Shown piece after piece: positions 1-11,009 of a DNA stretch of 64,000 nucleotides (position 1 is the first letter of the stretch; every line of letters starts with the position of its first letter). The DNA is taken from NCBI GenBank assembly GCA_035578905.1, contig JAQJVL010000252.1, forward strand, positions 262,001 to 326,000, in the 5' to 3' direction. The position numbers and the translations under genes were made by a program. Source of the DNA: Stictocephala bisonia. Lineage: Eukaryota; Arthropoda; Insecta; Hemiptera; Membracidae. Under the pieces are notes generated by a model that ran no database searches, was not told the origin of the DNA, and worked only from the letters and a program-made list of their open reading frames with translations.

Positions 1-2146
1 ACTTAAGTCTTTAAATGCACAATTTTCACAATTTCAGCATCTGAAACAAAAAAATAATGTAAGATATTAATTTTTGAAAATTCGACGAAATTGCGAAATT
101 TTCAAAACTTTGAAGACTTTGAGCACTGCTTTCCACTCCACCTATGACATTGAAACTTTAGGGATTTACTTCTATTAGGCAAAGTAAAAAAATGAGAGGG
201 TGCCTAGGGATGTTCTACAATTTTGAAATTTTTGGGTATGTAAAGTGTCTTCTTTAATTCGGTGGTGTAGACCGTAGATCAGCGGTTATGAAACTGTGGT
301 GCGCAGAACACTGGCCTTAGCCTTAGTACGCGACCTTCGTAAGGTAGAAGAACGAATGTAGTGGAACTTCCTCACCATTTCTTCACGTATATCTCGTGTT
401 ATAGTATCTGTATTTTCTTTAAAACTACAATATTTATGTCTATAATAAAAATATATGAATACAATAAGACAATTAATGTTCAAATTACACTCGAAGTAGC
501 ACATGGCTTGTAGTATATTTCCCCTGACACAATGTGGTTGCCATATCAAGTGAAATATACCGCAAGACTTTAATAAATCTTAGCCAGTATTGAACGTATA
601 TCACAAGGAGACAGGCCGGCTTCTCTTTACAGTGATTTAAAGGCAAAATTTCCGGTTTTACTTTCAAGTAATAACCTAGTCAGACATGTCATTCTAGTTA
701 AAAACATCATCGTAGCCACTAAAAACACAATATAAAATAGGTTTTGCGTTGTTTGTTACACAATGTAAGTTTTTGACATCATACACTTGTGCCATTTCAA
801 GCATAATATACCATTATTTTTTTATTATTTTAAAATTCAGGGCTGTACATGAGAAAAGTAACTTCTTATCTACTAAAAAAGTTCAAAAAATCATTAATAA
901 CTAAGTTATTAAATAGAACTCATATTTGAAAAATTAATTAATAGAGTAACTTAACCTTCTTATTGGGTTTATTTAAATTTTTAAACAAATATTTTGTCAA
1001 CCGTGTTTACATCTGTTTTAAGGATTTTATTCAAAACTCTACATGATATGCAAGCAGATGAATTTTCCATCATTGAAGAATGGTGGGTTGGGTAACTCAC
1101 AATTTTCCTTCTGGTAGGGTCTATTGTATTTATTTTCACATTGAAAAGTAAACAACATTGTCGCAGCCCATCTGCCATGATGCTATGAAATGTGGCGTAA
1201 TACACTTTTTTAAATTGTAATTAAGGTAAATATAATTTTTTGATTGCTATGATTAAATTATCAATCTTAACTCGGAATGTTAAATTTGATATTCTTCAAG
1301 GAGAACTACACGAATTATTCTTCTGGTTATCGCATTTAACTTTGTCGAAAAATTCCATTAGATCTTAGAGGCCGATTTAGAATAAAACATAGATAATTCA
1401 TAAAGAAAGCACTCTAATGGCCAGGTGCACCAGGGCTTCATTAGTCATTTAGCAGGGTGCACCAGGGCTCGTGTCTGCCCGAATACTAGTGGGTACCGAT
1501 GGGTAAAGTCTATTACAAATAAATTTACCTTTACAATATTTTCTTCTGTTGTAAAATACAAAGAATAACCTGCAGTTATTTATGATACAAAAGATGAATT
1601 TAGGGTGAGAACTAAAAAATATTATTTTTATAAGCTATGTATTTTTGGTAAATTAGCAATGATAATTTCATATTATGGAAGTTTAAATATCACGTAATAA
1701 ACTATATAAGGCGAAACTATCCCTGTAAACAGAATCAGAGAGAGAACATTGTAGGTTATGTTATCTTTAAATCTCAGCAACTTGACGATATGATAAATTC
1801 TTTAGCAATGGTGTTGCAGTCACCTAGTTTATCATAGCAGTTTTGTTCATGGTTACCAGTTTATTATTACCATTGTTATAGTCTTTTTTAATTAATTTAC
1901 TTGTTAAAGTACCAACATGTATTAAATTTGTTGTAAGTACATACAAATCTAACGCAAAATTCCTCTTCATGACCTTCGTTTCGTTATTCTGCAAGATTTT
2001 TTTATAAAAAATTGAATGAAAATAAATTTAAGTTACATTTATTAAGTTACAGTGAGTACTTTCATATTTAATTAAATGGTAAATATAGTGTATCGGGGTA
2101 CCAGCCAATGTTCATAACTTTTTATTTTTAATTAGTCAATATTAAC
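1..2146. other. AT-rich sequence, no gene seen
   Basis: No coding region or known element is recognisable. The short open frames here have no family features and are what AT-rich DNA gives by chance. The one local oddity is a 14-bp direct repeat, GGTGCACCAGGGCT, at 1424-1437 and 1456-1469, containing the palindrome GGTGCACC. Confidence 0.6.
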
Positions 2147-2390
2147 AAATAGTTTTTTTTTAATTAGCATAATACTTGTTGGTATATATACACAATACAA
2201 GTGAACTCGAGGGATTTCTTTTGTGAATCCCTCTGGTCTGATGAAGGTTAGCGTGGTTAACCGAAATCGATCACCATAATATTTGTGTATTTTGTACTTG
2301 TATTGTAACATATTTGTGCATTTTGTGCTTATATTGTAATAAATTTGTATTGTGTGACGTTTAATTGTATTGTCAATATTAACGACACGG
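2147..2390 (+). mobile_element. Penelope-like 3'-terminal block, copy 1, with hammerhead-like core
   Basis: This block shares its sequence with the palindromic repeats at 50.2 and 55.7 kb. It contains CTGATGA (2238-2244), a 5-bp stem GGTTA/TAACC (2246-2250 with 2258-2262, 7-nt loop) and GAAA (2263-2266). That is the order of the conserved core and stem II of a hammerhead ribozyme, which is known from the terminal repeats of Penelope-like elements. A further hairpin, GGGATT/AATCCC, lies just upstream. The left edge (2147-2200) is the reverse complement of the right flank of the other copies, so this copy is rearranged. I could not resolve stem III or the cleavage site. No protein-coding part is left. 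Confidence 0.55.
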
Positions 2391-2501
2391 ACATGAATTT
2401 GTATGGTGATATAACCCATTTTTCCTAAAAAATTGTAAAAAAATAAAAAAAAATTACTTTTACTCAATATGAATTAACCCTATGCAGTTGTTTCATGATC
2501 A

Positions 2502-2732
2502 CGAATATGATATCAAAATATTCATACATTAAATAATAACTGTTATGTTCAACAAAAAAGTGAGTTAGGTTATGTTGGTTTTAGATTATATTAGAAAAGT
2601 AACCAGTATACACGGTTAAGAAAAACTAACCTAACATATCCTAACCAAACCTAACTTAAGCTAACCTTACCCATATTATTGTTGAATATATCAGTTACTA
2701 TTCATTGTATGAATAATAAGATATCATATTCG
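2502..2732. repeat. Fold-back repeat with CCTAAC-rich inner part
   Basis: The ends are inverted copies: CGAATATGATATC at 2502-2514 and its complement at 2720-2732. Similarity continues inward through ATTCATAC and GTTCAACAA to GTTAGGTTATGTTGG on the left and AACCTAACATATCC on the right. The arms are about 85 and 110 bp, imperfect, with a short AT-rich loop. This could be a non-autonomous fold-back transposon. No target duplication was identified. Confidence 0.6.
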
Positions 2733-4150
2733 TATTTAGGAGAAAACACTACACAAGATTATTTACAATTACCAATATCGCACATTTTTAGTTAGATAAA
2801 TAAAGGAAAATGTTTCTGCACAATAGACATAAAATATTCCTATTTACACCTTATTATGAACGAAGAATCTAAAGACAAACAAACAATAAGCACAAACATT
2901 TGTATGTACAAGGTTAAGAGACTAACTTTTGGAATAAAATAGCACCAAGCATTTGGCAGCGTTATATGGATAAAGTGTTCAATGGATTAGATGGAACAGT
3001 TTGCTTCTTTGATGACTTTATAGTTTAAGATAGTTAATTTGATTACACTTTGAAAAGTTTCAAAGCGGTCTTCCTAAGACTTGAGCAATTCAAATACGTT
3101 CTTTAAAAAAGTATGAAGTACATAGATATTATCAACTCTAAACCTAGGCAGAATCACTCAGCCTTCACTAGTTGACATTTCTAAATTGTTTGATAAATAT
3201 TTTTACACCATTATAAGAATCTCAAAATGAACACTGTATAGTTGGTTATAAATGATCTGTTTGTCTTGTTATGGGATTTGAACTTGAAATCCGAGTCACT
3301 TAATGCGAGTCCAGTTGAAAGTCATATTTATAATAGTTACACTAGATGATATACTACCATACATTGTCTGTAATTAGTGATTAGGATCAATTGATTGGTT
3401 AGAGGCTTTATGATAAATTTATTCAATATAAGTAATTACTTTGATATTTATAGTTAATAATACTGAAATATTAATAAATATATTTAAGTAAAAGGAGTAA
3501 AAAGTAATTATATAAATGGAGTTTTGAACAAAGGAAATATAGGTCACATCTGTTATACAGCATCACAGCTTAGGTCCATTAGAGGGTTCATTAACAAGCG
3601 ATTAGTGAGTGGACTATGACGTCATGAAATAGATAGTAGCCCTAAGTGACTCGCAGTAGGCTACAAGATATACCATGTATCTACAAACAAAATATTTAAA
3701 ATCTCGCGTAACTTAGTATTAGAAGACAGTACAATCACGTTTCTTCTCAACACATGGACCCCAATATTAGTAAAAGTATTTAAAAAGCAAATATTTTCTG
3801 ATGGAAACATATTTGAAGACCGTATTTTACATAAATATTTCAGGAGGGTTTGTTAAAGTAAAGGCCAAATGTGATTGTTCTAACGATGAAAGTGATTCAT
3901 GGCATCGCAAACGAGGATTGATGAGCTGTATGCTGTTGGTGTTTCACTTACTAAGCTGGTGCTTTAGCCACTCCAATCTCTAGCGATATTTTCCTAGACA
4001 GAAGTAGGAGAGACTGTCTAGAAAAATTTGATAAAAACGAGCCTGAGTAAAGTTACGGTAGAAAAATGATTCATGTACCACCAACTTCAGAATATCAATT
4101 TAAGGAAAATGGCAAATTATGCTAAATCAGAAACAGGTGAGGAGGAGTTA
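2733..4150. other. AT-rich sequence, no gene seen
   Basis: I see no gene, RNA or repeat that I can name. The 60-codon open frame at 3801-3983 has no recognisable motif and is not supported. Confidence 0.6.
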
Positions 4151-5384
4151 GGTGATGTGAAGTGAAGCGAAGTGAGGTGTGGTGAGCTGAGATAAAGTGA
4201 AGTGAGGTGTGGTGAGGTAGGTTGAGGTGAGGTGGGGTAAGGTGAGCTGAAGTGAAGTGAAGCGATGGAGGTGATGTGAAGTGAGGTGAACTAAAGTGAA
4301 GTTAAGCGAAGTGAGGTGAGGTAATGTGGGCTGAAGTGAATTGAGGTGAGGTGAGCTGAAGTGAAGTGAGGTCAGGTGATCTGAAAAGAGGTGAAGTGGG
4401 GTGTGGTAAGGTGGGGTGAGGTGAGGTGAGGTGAGATGAAGCTAAGTTAAGTGATGTGAGGTGAGGTGATGCAAAGTGAGGTAAGGCGAGCTGAGAAAAA
4501 GTGAAGTAAAGTGAGGTAAGGTGAGATAAGCTGCGAAGTGAGGTGAGCTAAAGTGAAGTGAAATGAGGTGAGGTGGGATGGGGTGAAGTGAGGTGATCTG
4601 AAGAGAGGTGGAGTGGGGTGAAGTAAGTGGGGTGAGATGAAGTAGGTTGATGTGAAGTGAGTTGAGGTAAGGTGAGATGGGATGAGGTGAGCTGAAGTGA
4701 AGTGATGCGAAGTGAGGTGAGGTGACGTGAGCTGAAGTGAGTTAAAGTGTGGTGAGTTGAGGTGGGGTGGGGTGAGGCGATGTGAGGTTAGGTGGGGTGG
4801 GGTGAGGTGTGGTGGTGTGTGGTTACGTGGGTTGGGGTGAGGTGACATGAGATGAGGTGAGGTGACGTGAGGTTATGTGAGGTGAAGTTTGGTGGGGTTG
4901 AGTGACGAGAGGTGAGTTGAGGTGAGGTGAGGTGGATTGAGGTGAAGTAAGGAGGAGTGGGGTGAGGTAAGGTGGAGTGAAATGGTGTGAGTGAGCTTAA
5001 GTGAAGTGAAGTGAGGTGAGGTGAAATGAAGTGATGCGAAGTGAGGTGGTGTGAAGTGAAGTGAGGTGAGGTGAGGTGAATTGAAGTGAGGTGTGTTGAG
5101 GTGGGGTGAGGTGAGGTGAGCTGAAAAGAGGTGAAGTGAGGTGGGTTGGGTTGAGGGTAAGGTTAGGTGGAGTGGGGTGATGTGGGGCGAGATGAGGTGA
5201 GGTGACATGAGGTGGAGTGAGGTGAGGTGACGTTAGATTACGTGAGGTGACGTGAGGTGTGGTGGATTGAGGTGAGGTGACGTGAGGTGAGGTTACATGA
5301 GGTGAGGTGAGGAGGGGTGAGATGAGGTGAGGTGAGGTGACGTGGGGTGGGGTGAGGTGAAGTGAGGTGAAGTGAAGCGAACTG
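4151..5384. repeat. Degenerate GTGAG pentamer satellite array
   Basis: About 1.23 kb built almost entirely from 5-bp words of the GTGAG type (GGTGA, GGTGG, AGTGA, AGCTGA). The + strand is purine-rich and has almost no C. Local GGGGTGGGG runs occur near 4760-4805. The minus strand reads open as long Ser/Thr/His/Pro frames (4447-4848 and 4873-5208), but these follow from the pentamer composition and are not genes. The word TGAGG is one base away from the insect telomere repeat TTAGG, but the array is too divergent and is internal, so a telomeric origin is only a guess. Confidence 0.85.
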
Positions 5385-5700
5385 AATTACATTATCCTCG
5401 GTTGAATATCATGATTGTTTATCAAGATTACATCATTTTTCTTCTTATGACCTTCCCTAAGTAATGCTCATCCTTTAAATGAAGTAAACGCCAATGGACA
5501 TACACTTACATGATCTGTTATGTAATTTTAAATTAAAGTTTGTAAGCAGCATTTTAGGGAGGGATAGTCATCTTTGTATTAAAACAAAATAGTACTTCAA
5601 AACGTTATTAAAACAAAATATTTTAATTTTTTCTTGTAAATATTTTGTATAAATCTCAAAACAAAATATAAAATAATTCATAAATACTCAATAAAAGAAT
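5385..5700. other. AT-rich spacer
   Basis: Nothing recognisable between the pentamer array and the first copy of the segmental repeat. Confidence 0.5.
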
Positions 5701-5928
5701 ACTATGTATAGTAATATTTCTAATTTAAACTGATAATTATATAAGTGAGCAGCATTCAACACAATACTTGGCGGAAGGGAGGACCATCATCACTTATTCA
5801 TGATAGATTAGAGTGCATGGACAAGACACCGTAAGGAAAGAACGTACTTAGGAAAGTTGGATGTCCACTCTAATATAGTAGATGGCTAATTTAGTTTAAA
5901 TATAACATTTTTAAAGTTAGTAGACATT
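5701..5928 (+). repeat. Segmental repeat, copy A (228 bp)
   Basis: This starts at ACTATGTATAGTAATATTTC and ends at TTAGTAGACA. It recurs almost unchanged at 7004-7230, and its last ~105 bp recurs at 9206-9312. It is not itself tandem. It separates blocks of the 36-bp minisatellite, so the region looks like a larger unit of unique segment plus minisatellite that was duplicated. Confidence 0.85.
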
Positions 5929-6070
5929 TTTATTTTATTATATATTTATTATATAAAGGAGTACGTGTATTGGTCGTTTAAAATTAAACGAGGTTACAGT
6001 TTTATGAATCAATCCAAGAATGTGGTATCAATACGGCTATTCTGAATAATCTTCTGGGTTTCTTGTTTAA

Positions 6071-6815
6071 CCCATACCCGTACAGTGATGATGACCCGCC
6101 CGCCCAGCCATACACGTACAGTGATGATGACCCGCCCGCCCACCCATACACGTAGTGGTGATGACCCGCCCGCCCACCCATACACGTACAGTGGTGATGA
6201 TGGTCCTCCCGCCCACCCATACACGTACAGTGGTATTGACCCACCTGCCCACCCATACACGTACAGTGGTATTGACCCACCCGCCCACCCATACACGTAC
6301 AGTAGTATTGACCCACCCGCCCACCCATACACGTACAGTGGTATTGACCCACCTGCCCACCCATACACGTACAGTAGTATTGACCCACCTGCCCACCCAT
6401 ACACGTACAGTAGTATTGACTCACTCGCCCAAGCAATCACCTACAGTAGTATTGACTCACTCGCCCAAGCAATCACCTACAGTAGTATTGAATCACTCGC
6501 CCAAGCAATCACGTACAGTGGTATTGACCCACCCACCCACCCATACACGTACAGTGGTATTGACCCACCTGCCCACCCATACACGTAAGGACAAGGGTAA
6601 CCACCCACCCACCCATACACGTACAGTACTATTGATCCACCCACTCGCCCATACACATACAGTGGTATTGACCCACCTGCCCGCCCATACACGTACAGTG
6701 CTATTGACCCACCCACCCGCCCATACACGTACAGTGGTATTTACCCACCCACCCACCCATACACGTACAGTGCTATTGACCCACCTACCCACCCACACAC
6801 GTACAGTGCTATTGA
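6071..6815 (-). repeat. 36-bp G-quadruplex minisatellite, array 1
   Basis: About 20 units of a 36-bp repeat, C-rich on the + strand. Read on the minus strand, each standard unit contains four G-tracts with single-base loops (GGGTGGGCGGGTGGG). Three consecutive units at about 6411-6511 form a variant with ACTCACTCGCCCAAGCAATC, which breaks the G-tracts. Because 36 is a multiple of three and the unit has few stop codons, several frames on both strands stay open (for example 12-residue repeats of the type SGIDPPAHPYTY). Openness on both strands argues against coding. Confidence 0.92.
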
Positions 6816-7003
6816 TATTTCAATATCAAACGAGTGACCTCAGTAAACGACCTTGAGTTAATTTGTCTGCAAATTTGTCACCTGAAACACACATTAATAC
6901 TGTTTGCTTGAAAGCAAACCAAATGTTGGTATTCATTTTTCGTATATAGTTGACCCACCCGCCCACCCATACACGCACAGATGTATTGAGGGCCTGAGTG
7001 AGT
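6816..7003. other. Spacer with one minisatellite unit
   Basis: AT-rich spacer between array 1 and segmental copy B. It contains one isolated unit of the 36-bp minisatellite at about 6952-6990, in the same orientation as array 1, followed by GGCCTGAGTGAG. Confidence 0.6.
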
Positions 7004-7230
7004 ACTATGTATAGTAATATTTCTAATTTAAACTGATAATTATATAAGTGAGCAGCATTCAACACAATACATGGCAAAAGGGAGGACCATCATCACTTAT
7101 TCATGATAGATTAGAGTGCATGGACAAGACACAGTAAGGAAAGAACGTACTTAGGAAAGTTCGATGTCCACTCTAATATAGTAGATGGCTAATTTAGTTT
7201 AAATATAACATTTTTAAAGTTAGTAGACAA
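7004..7230 (+). repeat. Segmental repeat, copy B
   Basis: Nearly identical to 5701-5928 over its whole length, with offset 1303. At its right edge TTAGTAGACA runs directly into minisatellite sequence, whereas copy A continues into AT-rich DNA. Confidence 0.85.
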
Positions 7231-7350
7231 TACCACTGTACGTGTATGGTTGGGCGGGTGGGTCAATACCACTGTGCGTGTATGGGTGGGTGAGTGGGTC
7301 AATACCACTGTGCGTGTATGGGTGGGTCAATACCATTGTACGTGTATTGT
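7229..7350 (+). repeat. 36-bp minisatellite, array 2 (about three units)
   Basis: Three units in the opposite orientation to array 1 (G-rich on +), joined directly to segmental copy B. Confidence 0.85.
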
Positions 7351-7375
7351 ATAAATTAATTGTTATAAGTATGTT

Positions 7376-7400
7376 ATATGTATGTATGTATGTATGTATG
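7376..7400. repeat. (GTAT)n microsatellite
   Basis: A short run of GTAT in AT-rich sequence between two minisatellite blocks. Confidence 0.8.
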
Positions 7401-7480
7401 CTGAAATAAATATAAGATCAATAAGTATGTTATTTTCTTACAAATATTTAATATATATTTAAATATTTAGATATTTATAT

Positions 7481-8607
7481 ATCAATACCACTGTACGTGT
7501 ATGGGTGGGCGGGTGGGTCAATATCACCGTACATGTATGGGTGGGCGGGTGGGTCAATATCACCGTACCTGTATGGGTGGGCGGGTGGGTCAATATCACC
7601 GTACATGTATGGGTGGGCGGGTGGGTCAATATCACCGTACCTGTATGGGTGGGTGGGTGGGTCAATATCACCGTACATGTATGGGTGGGCGGGTGGGTCA
7701 ATATAACCGTACATGTATGGGTAGGCGGGTGGTTCAATAATCACCGTACATGTATGGGTGGGCGGGTGGGTCAATATCACCGTACATGTATGGGTGGGCG
7801 GGTGGGTCAATATCACCGTACCTGTATGGGTGGGCGGGTGGGTCAATATCACCGTACGTGTATCGGGTGGGCGGGTGGGCCAATAACACCGTACGTGTAT
7901 CGGGTGGGCGGGTGGGTCAATACCACCGTACGTGTATCGGGTGGGCGGGTGGGTCAATAACACCGTACGTGTATCGGGTGGGCGGGTGGGTCAATACCAC
8001 CGTACGTGTATCGGGTGGGCGGGTGGGTCAATACCACCGTACGTGTATCGGGTGGGCGGGTGGGTTACCAATATCACTAGTACCAATATCACTGTTTGTA
8101 TGGGTGGGCGGGTGGGTCAATACCACTGCTCATGTATGGGTGGGCGGGTGGATCAATACCACTGCATGTGTATGGGTGGGCGGGTGGATCAATACAACTG
8201 CACATGTATGGGTAGGCGGGTGAATCAATAACACTGTAACTGTATGGGTGGGCAGTTGGATCAATACATCTGCACGTCATGGACGGGTGGGCCAGTACCA
8301 CTGTGCTTGTAGGAGTGGGCGGGTGGGCCAGTACCACTGTGCTTGTATGGGTGGGCGGGTGGGCCAGTACCACTGTGCTTGTAGGAGTGGGCGGGTGGGC
8401 CAGTACCACTGTGCTTGTATGGGTGGGCGGGTGGGCCAGTACCACTGTGCTTGTAGGAGTGGGCGGGTGGGCCAGTACCACTGTGCTTGTATGGGTGGAC
8501 GGGTGGGCCAGTACCACTGTGCTTGTATGGGTGGACGGGTGGCCCAGTACCACTGTGCTTGTATGGGTGGACGGGTGGGCCAGTACCACTGTGCTTGTAT
8601 GATTATT
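7481..8607 (+). repeat. 36/37-bp G-quadruplex minisatellite, array 3
   Basis: About 30 units, G-rich on +, most with GGGTGGGCGGGTGGG. Sub-blocks differ. At 7481-7845 units alternate between ACATGT and ACCTGT before TATGGG, a 72-bp dimer. At 7850-8065 the units are 37 bp with TATCGGG and alternate AATAACACC/AATACCACC. At 8280-8600 units alternate GTAGGAG/GTATGGG with GGGCCAGTACCACTGTGCTT, another 72-bp dimer. The long open frames on both strands are repeat artefacts. Confidence 0.92.
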
Positions 8608-8630
8608 TTGGGTCACCCATACAAGCACAA
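8588..8630. repeat. Inverted minisatellite junction hairpin
   Basis: TGTGCTTGTATG at the end of array 3 is followed after about 15 bases by CATACAAGCACA, a perfect 12-bp inverted copy. One partial unit is flipped at the break between arrays 3 and 4. Confidence 0.75.
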
Positions 8631-8654
8631 ATAGGTAGGACTTTTTACAAAAGT

Positions 8655-9017
8655 TCTCAATATCACTGTGCGTGTATGGGTGGGTGGGTGAGTCATTACC
8701 ACTGTGCGTGTATTGGTGGGCGGGTGGGTCAATACCACTGTGCGTGTATGGGTGGGTGGGTGGGTCAACACCACTGTACGTGTATGGGTGGGTGGGTGGG
8801 TCAATGCCACTGTGCGTGTATGGGTGGGCGGGTGGGTCAATGCCACTGTACGTGTATGGATGGGCGGGTGGGTCAATACCACTGTACGTGTATGGGTGGG
8901 CGGGTGTGTCTATACCACTGTTCGTGTATGGGTGGGCGGGTGGGTCAATGCCACTGTACGTGTATGGGTGGGCGGGTGGGTCAATGCCACTGTACGTGTA
9001 TGGGTGGGCGGGTGGGT
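8655..9017 (+). repeat. 36-bp G-quadruplex minisatellite, array 4
   Basis: About ten units in the same orientation as array 3, with CACTGTGCGTGTATGGG or CACTGTACGTGTATGGG and four G-tracts. The array runs out into TATATATATG at 9017. Confidence 0.92.
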
Positions 9018-9205
9018 TATATATATATGTATGTGGGAGATATATATATGCTGATTTAATTTTTATCATTTTTGAAAGTCATTTAACACTGGTCAATTAA
9101 ACCGAATCATACTAAACTATTTGGACAGCTCCTCTACCAGTATCTTGAAAAGCTATAGAGCAATGGTTTTCGTTATAAGCATAAGACAATTGAGTTTACT
9201 ATACT

Positions 9206-9312
9206 AAGACACAGTAAGGAAAGAACGTACTTAGGAAAGTTCGATGTCCACTCTAATATAGTAGATGGCTAATTTAGTTTAAATATAACATTTTTAAGGT
9301 TAGTAGACATTT
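9206..9312 (+). repeat. Segmental repeat, copy C (3' part only)
   Basis: Matches the last ~105 bp of copies A and B, from AAGACACAGTAAGG to TTAGTAGACA. It lies downstream of array 4, so unique segment and minisatellite alternate three times across 5.7-9.3 kb. Confidence 0.85.
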
Positions 9313-9385
9313 TTACTTGTTTTATGTTGCTTTAGTTTCATTTTTAACGTACAGGAAGTGAGATACAAGTATTCCTATATTAGAT

Positions 9386-10633
9386 GACTTAGTATAGTAA
9401 ACTAGTACACAATGTTAGTGTCATCAACGACTTAGTATAGTAAACTAGTACACAATGCTAGTGTCATCAACGACTTAGTATAGTAAACTAGTACACAATG
9501 CTAGTGTCATCAACGACTTAGTATAGTAAACTAGTAAACAATGCTAGTGTCATCAACGACTTAGTATAGTAAACTAGTACACAATGCTAGTGTCATCAAC
9601 GACTTAGTATAGTAAACTAGTACACAATACTAGTGTCATCAATGACTTAGTATAGTAAACTAGGACACAATGCTAGTGTCATCAACGACTTAGTATAGTA
9701 AACTAGTACACAATGCTAGTGTCATCAACGACTTAGTATAGTAAACTAGTACACAATGCTAGTGTCATCAACGACTTAGTATAGTAAACTAGTACACAAT
9801 GCTAGTGTCATCAACGACTTAGTATAGTAAACTAGTACACAATGCTAGTGTCATCAACGACTTAGTATAGTAAACTAGTACACAATGCTAGTGTCATCAA
9901 CGACTTAGTATAGTAAACTAGTACACAATGATAGTGTCATCAACGACTTAGTATAGTAAACTAGTACACAATGATAGTGTCATCAACGACTTAGTATAGT
10001 AAACTAGTACACAATGCTAGTGTCATCAACGACTTAGTATAGTAAACTAGTACACAATGCTAGTGTCATCAACGACTTAGTATAGTAAACTAGTACACAA
10101 TGCTAGTGTCATCAACGACTTAGTATAGTAAACTAGTACACAATGCTAGTGTCATCAACGACTTAGTATAGTAAACTAGTACACAATACTAGTGTCATCA
10201 ACGACTTAGTATAGTAAACTAGTACACAATGCTAGTGTCATCAACGACTTAGTATAGTAAACTAGTACACAATGCTAGTGTCATCAACGACTTAGTATAG
10301 TAAACTAGTACACAATGCTAGTGTCATCAACGACTTAGTATAGTACACTAGTACACAATGCTAGTGTCATCAACGACTTAGTATAGTACACTAGTACACA
10401 ATGCTAGTGTCATCAACGACTTAGTATAGTAAACTAGTACACAATGCTAGTGTCATCAACGACTTAGTATAGTAAACTAGTACACAATGCTAGTGTCATC
10501 AACGACTTAGTATAGTAAACTAGTACACAATGCTAGTGTCATCAACGACTTAGTATAGTAAACTAGTACACAATGCTAGTGTCATCAACGACTTAGTATA
10601 GTAAACTAGTACACAGTGCTAGTGTCATCAACG
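9386..10633 (+). repeat. 43-bp tandem satellite, 29 copies
   Basis: The unit begins GACTTAGTATAGTAAACTAG and ends AGTGTCATCAAC. 1,247 bp corresponds to 29 units of 43 bp. Units are almost identical. Variants occur as neighbours: two adjacent units have TACACTAG in place of TAAACTAG near 10345-10390, and two adjacent units have ATGATAG near 9928-9975. That pattern is expected of local unit duplication. Each unit holds an imperfect inverted pair, ACTAGT and CTAGT, around ACACAATG. No open frame is maintained. Confidence 0.95.
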
Positions 10634-11009
10634 AATTACTTCCAGTGAAAGGAAAGAAACAAAATACGATTGCAAAATTATGTTTGAGTTGCATTTTGGG
10701 AGAACAAGTATAACTTAAAACACCACTGTTATTGCTGCCTCATACAAGATGGATTGCTGCCTTCACTTCTTAGGGATGCACTCTTCAAGTTCACATCAGC
10801 GTCCAGCCTTCATGTTCCACCAAGCAGTTTTACTGAAGAGTATTATGCGAGTATATTATCTTTAAAAATCAAATAAATTTCCTAACAAGAACCTGTTGAT
10901 TTAGAAAAGTAAAAACGAAAACATCTGCCAGTAAACTGTAATTAAGCTTAGAATCAACATATTTACTATAACTAACTGTAATTATTTTACTCTTAGAACT
11001 AAATTTATC
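10634..11009. other. Spacer, no gene seen
   Basis: Unique-looking sequence of slightly higher GC than its surroundings, without a recognisable open frame or motif. Confidence 0.5.

Noticed and set aside
4447..5208. His/Ser/Thr/Pro-rich open frames on the minus strand
   Set aside because: They are the direct translation of a degenerate GTGAG pentamer array.
6085..9069. Long open frames (up to 326 codons) with repeats like SGIDPPAHPYTY or GGRVGQYHRTCM
   Set aside because: They lie in a 36-bp repeat, a multiple of three, and are open in several frames on both strands at once. No splice signals, start context or non-repeat domain is present.
9386..10633. CRISPR-like regular array
   Set aside because: There are no unique spacers. 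The units are contiguous identical tandem copies, and the DNA is animal nuclear DNA.
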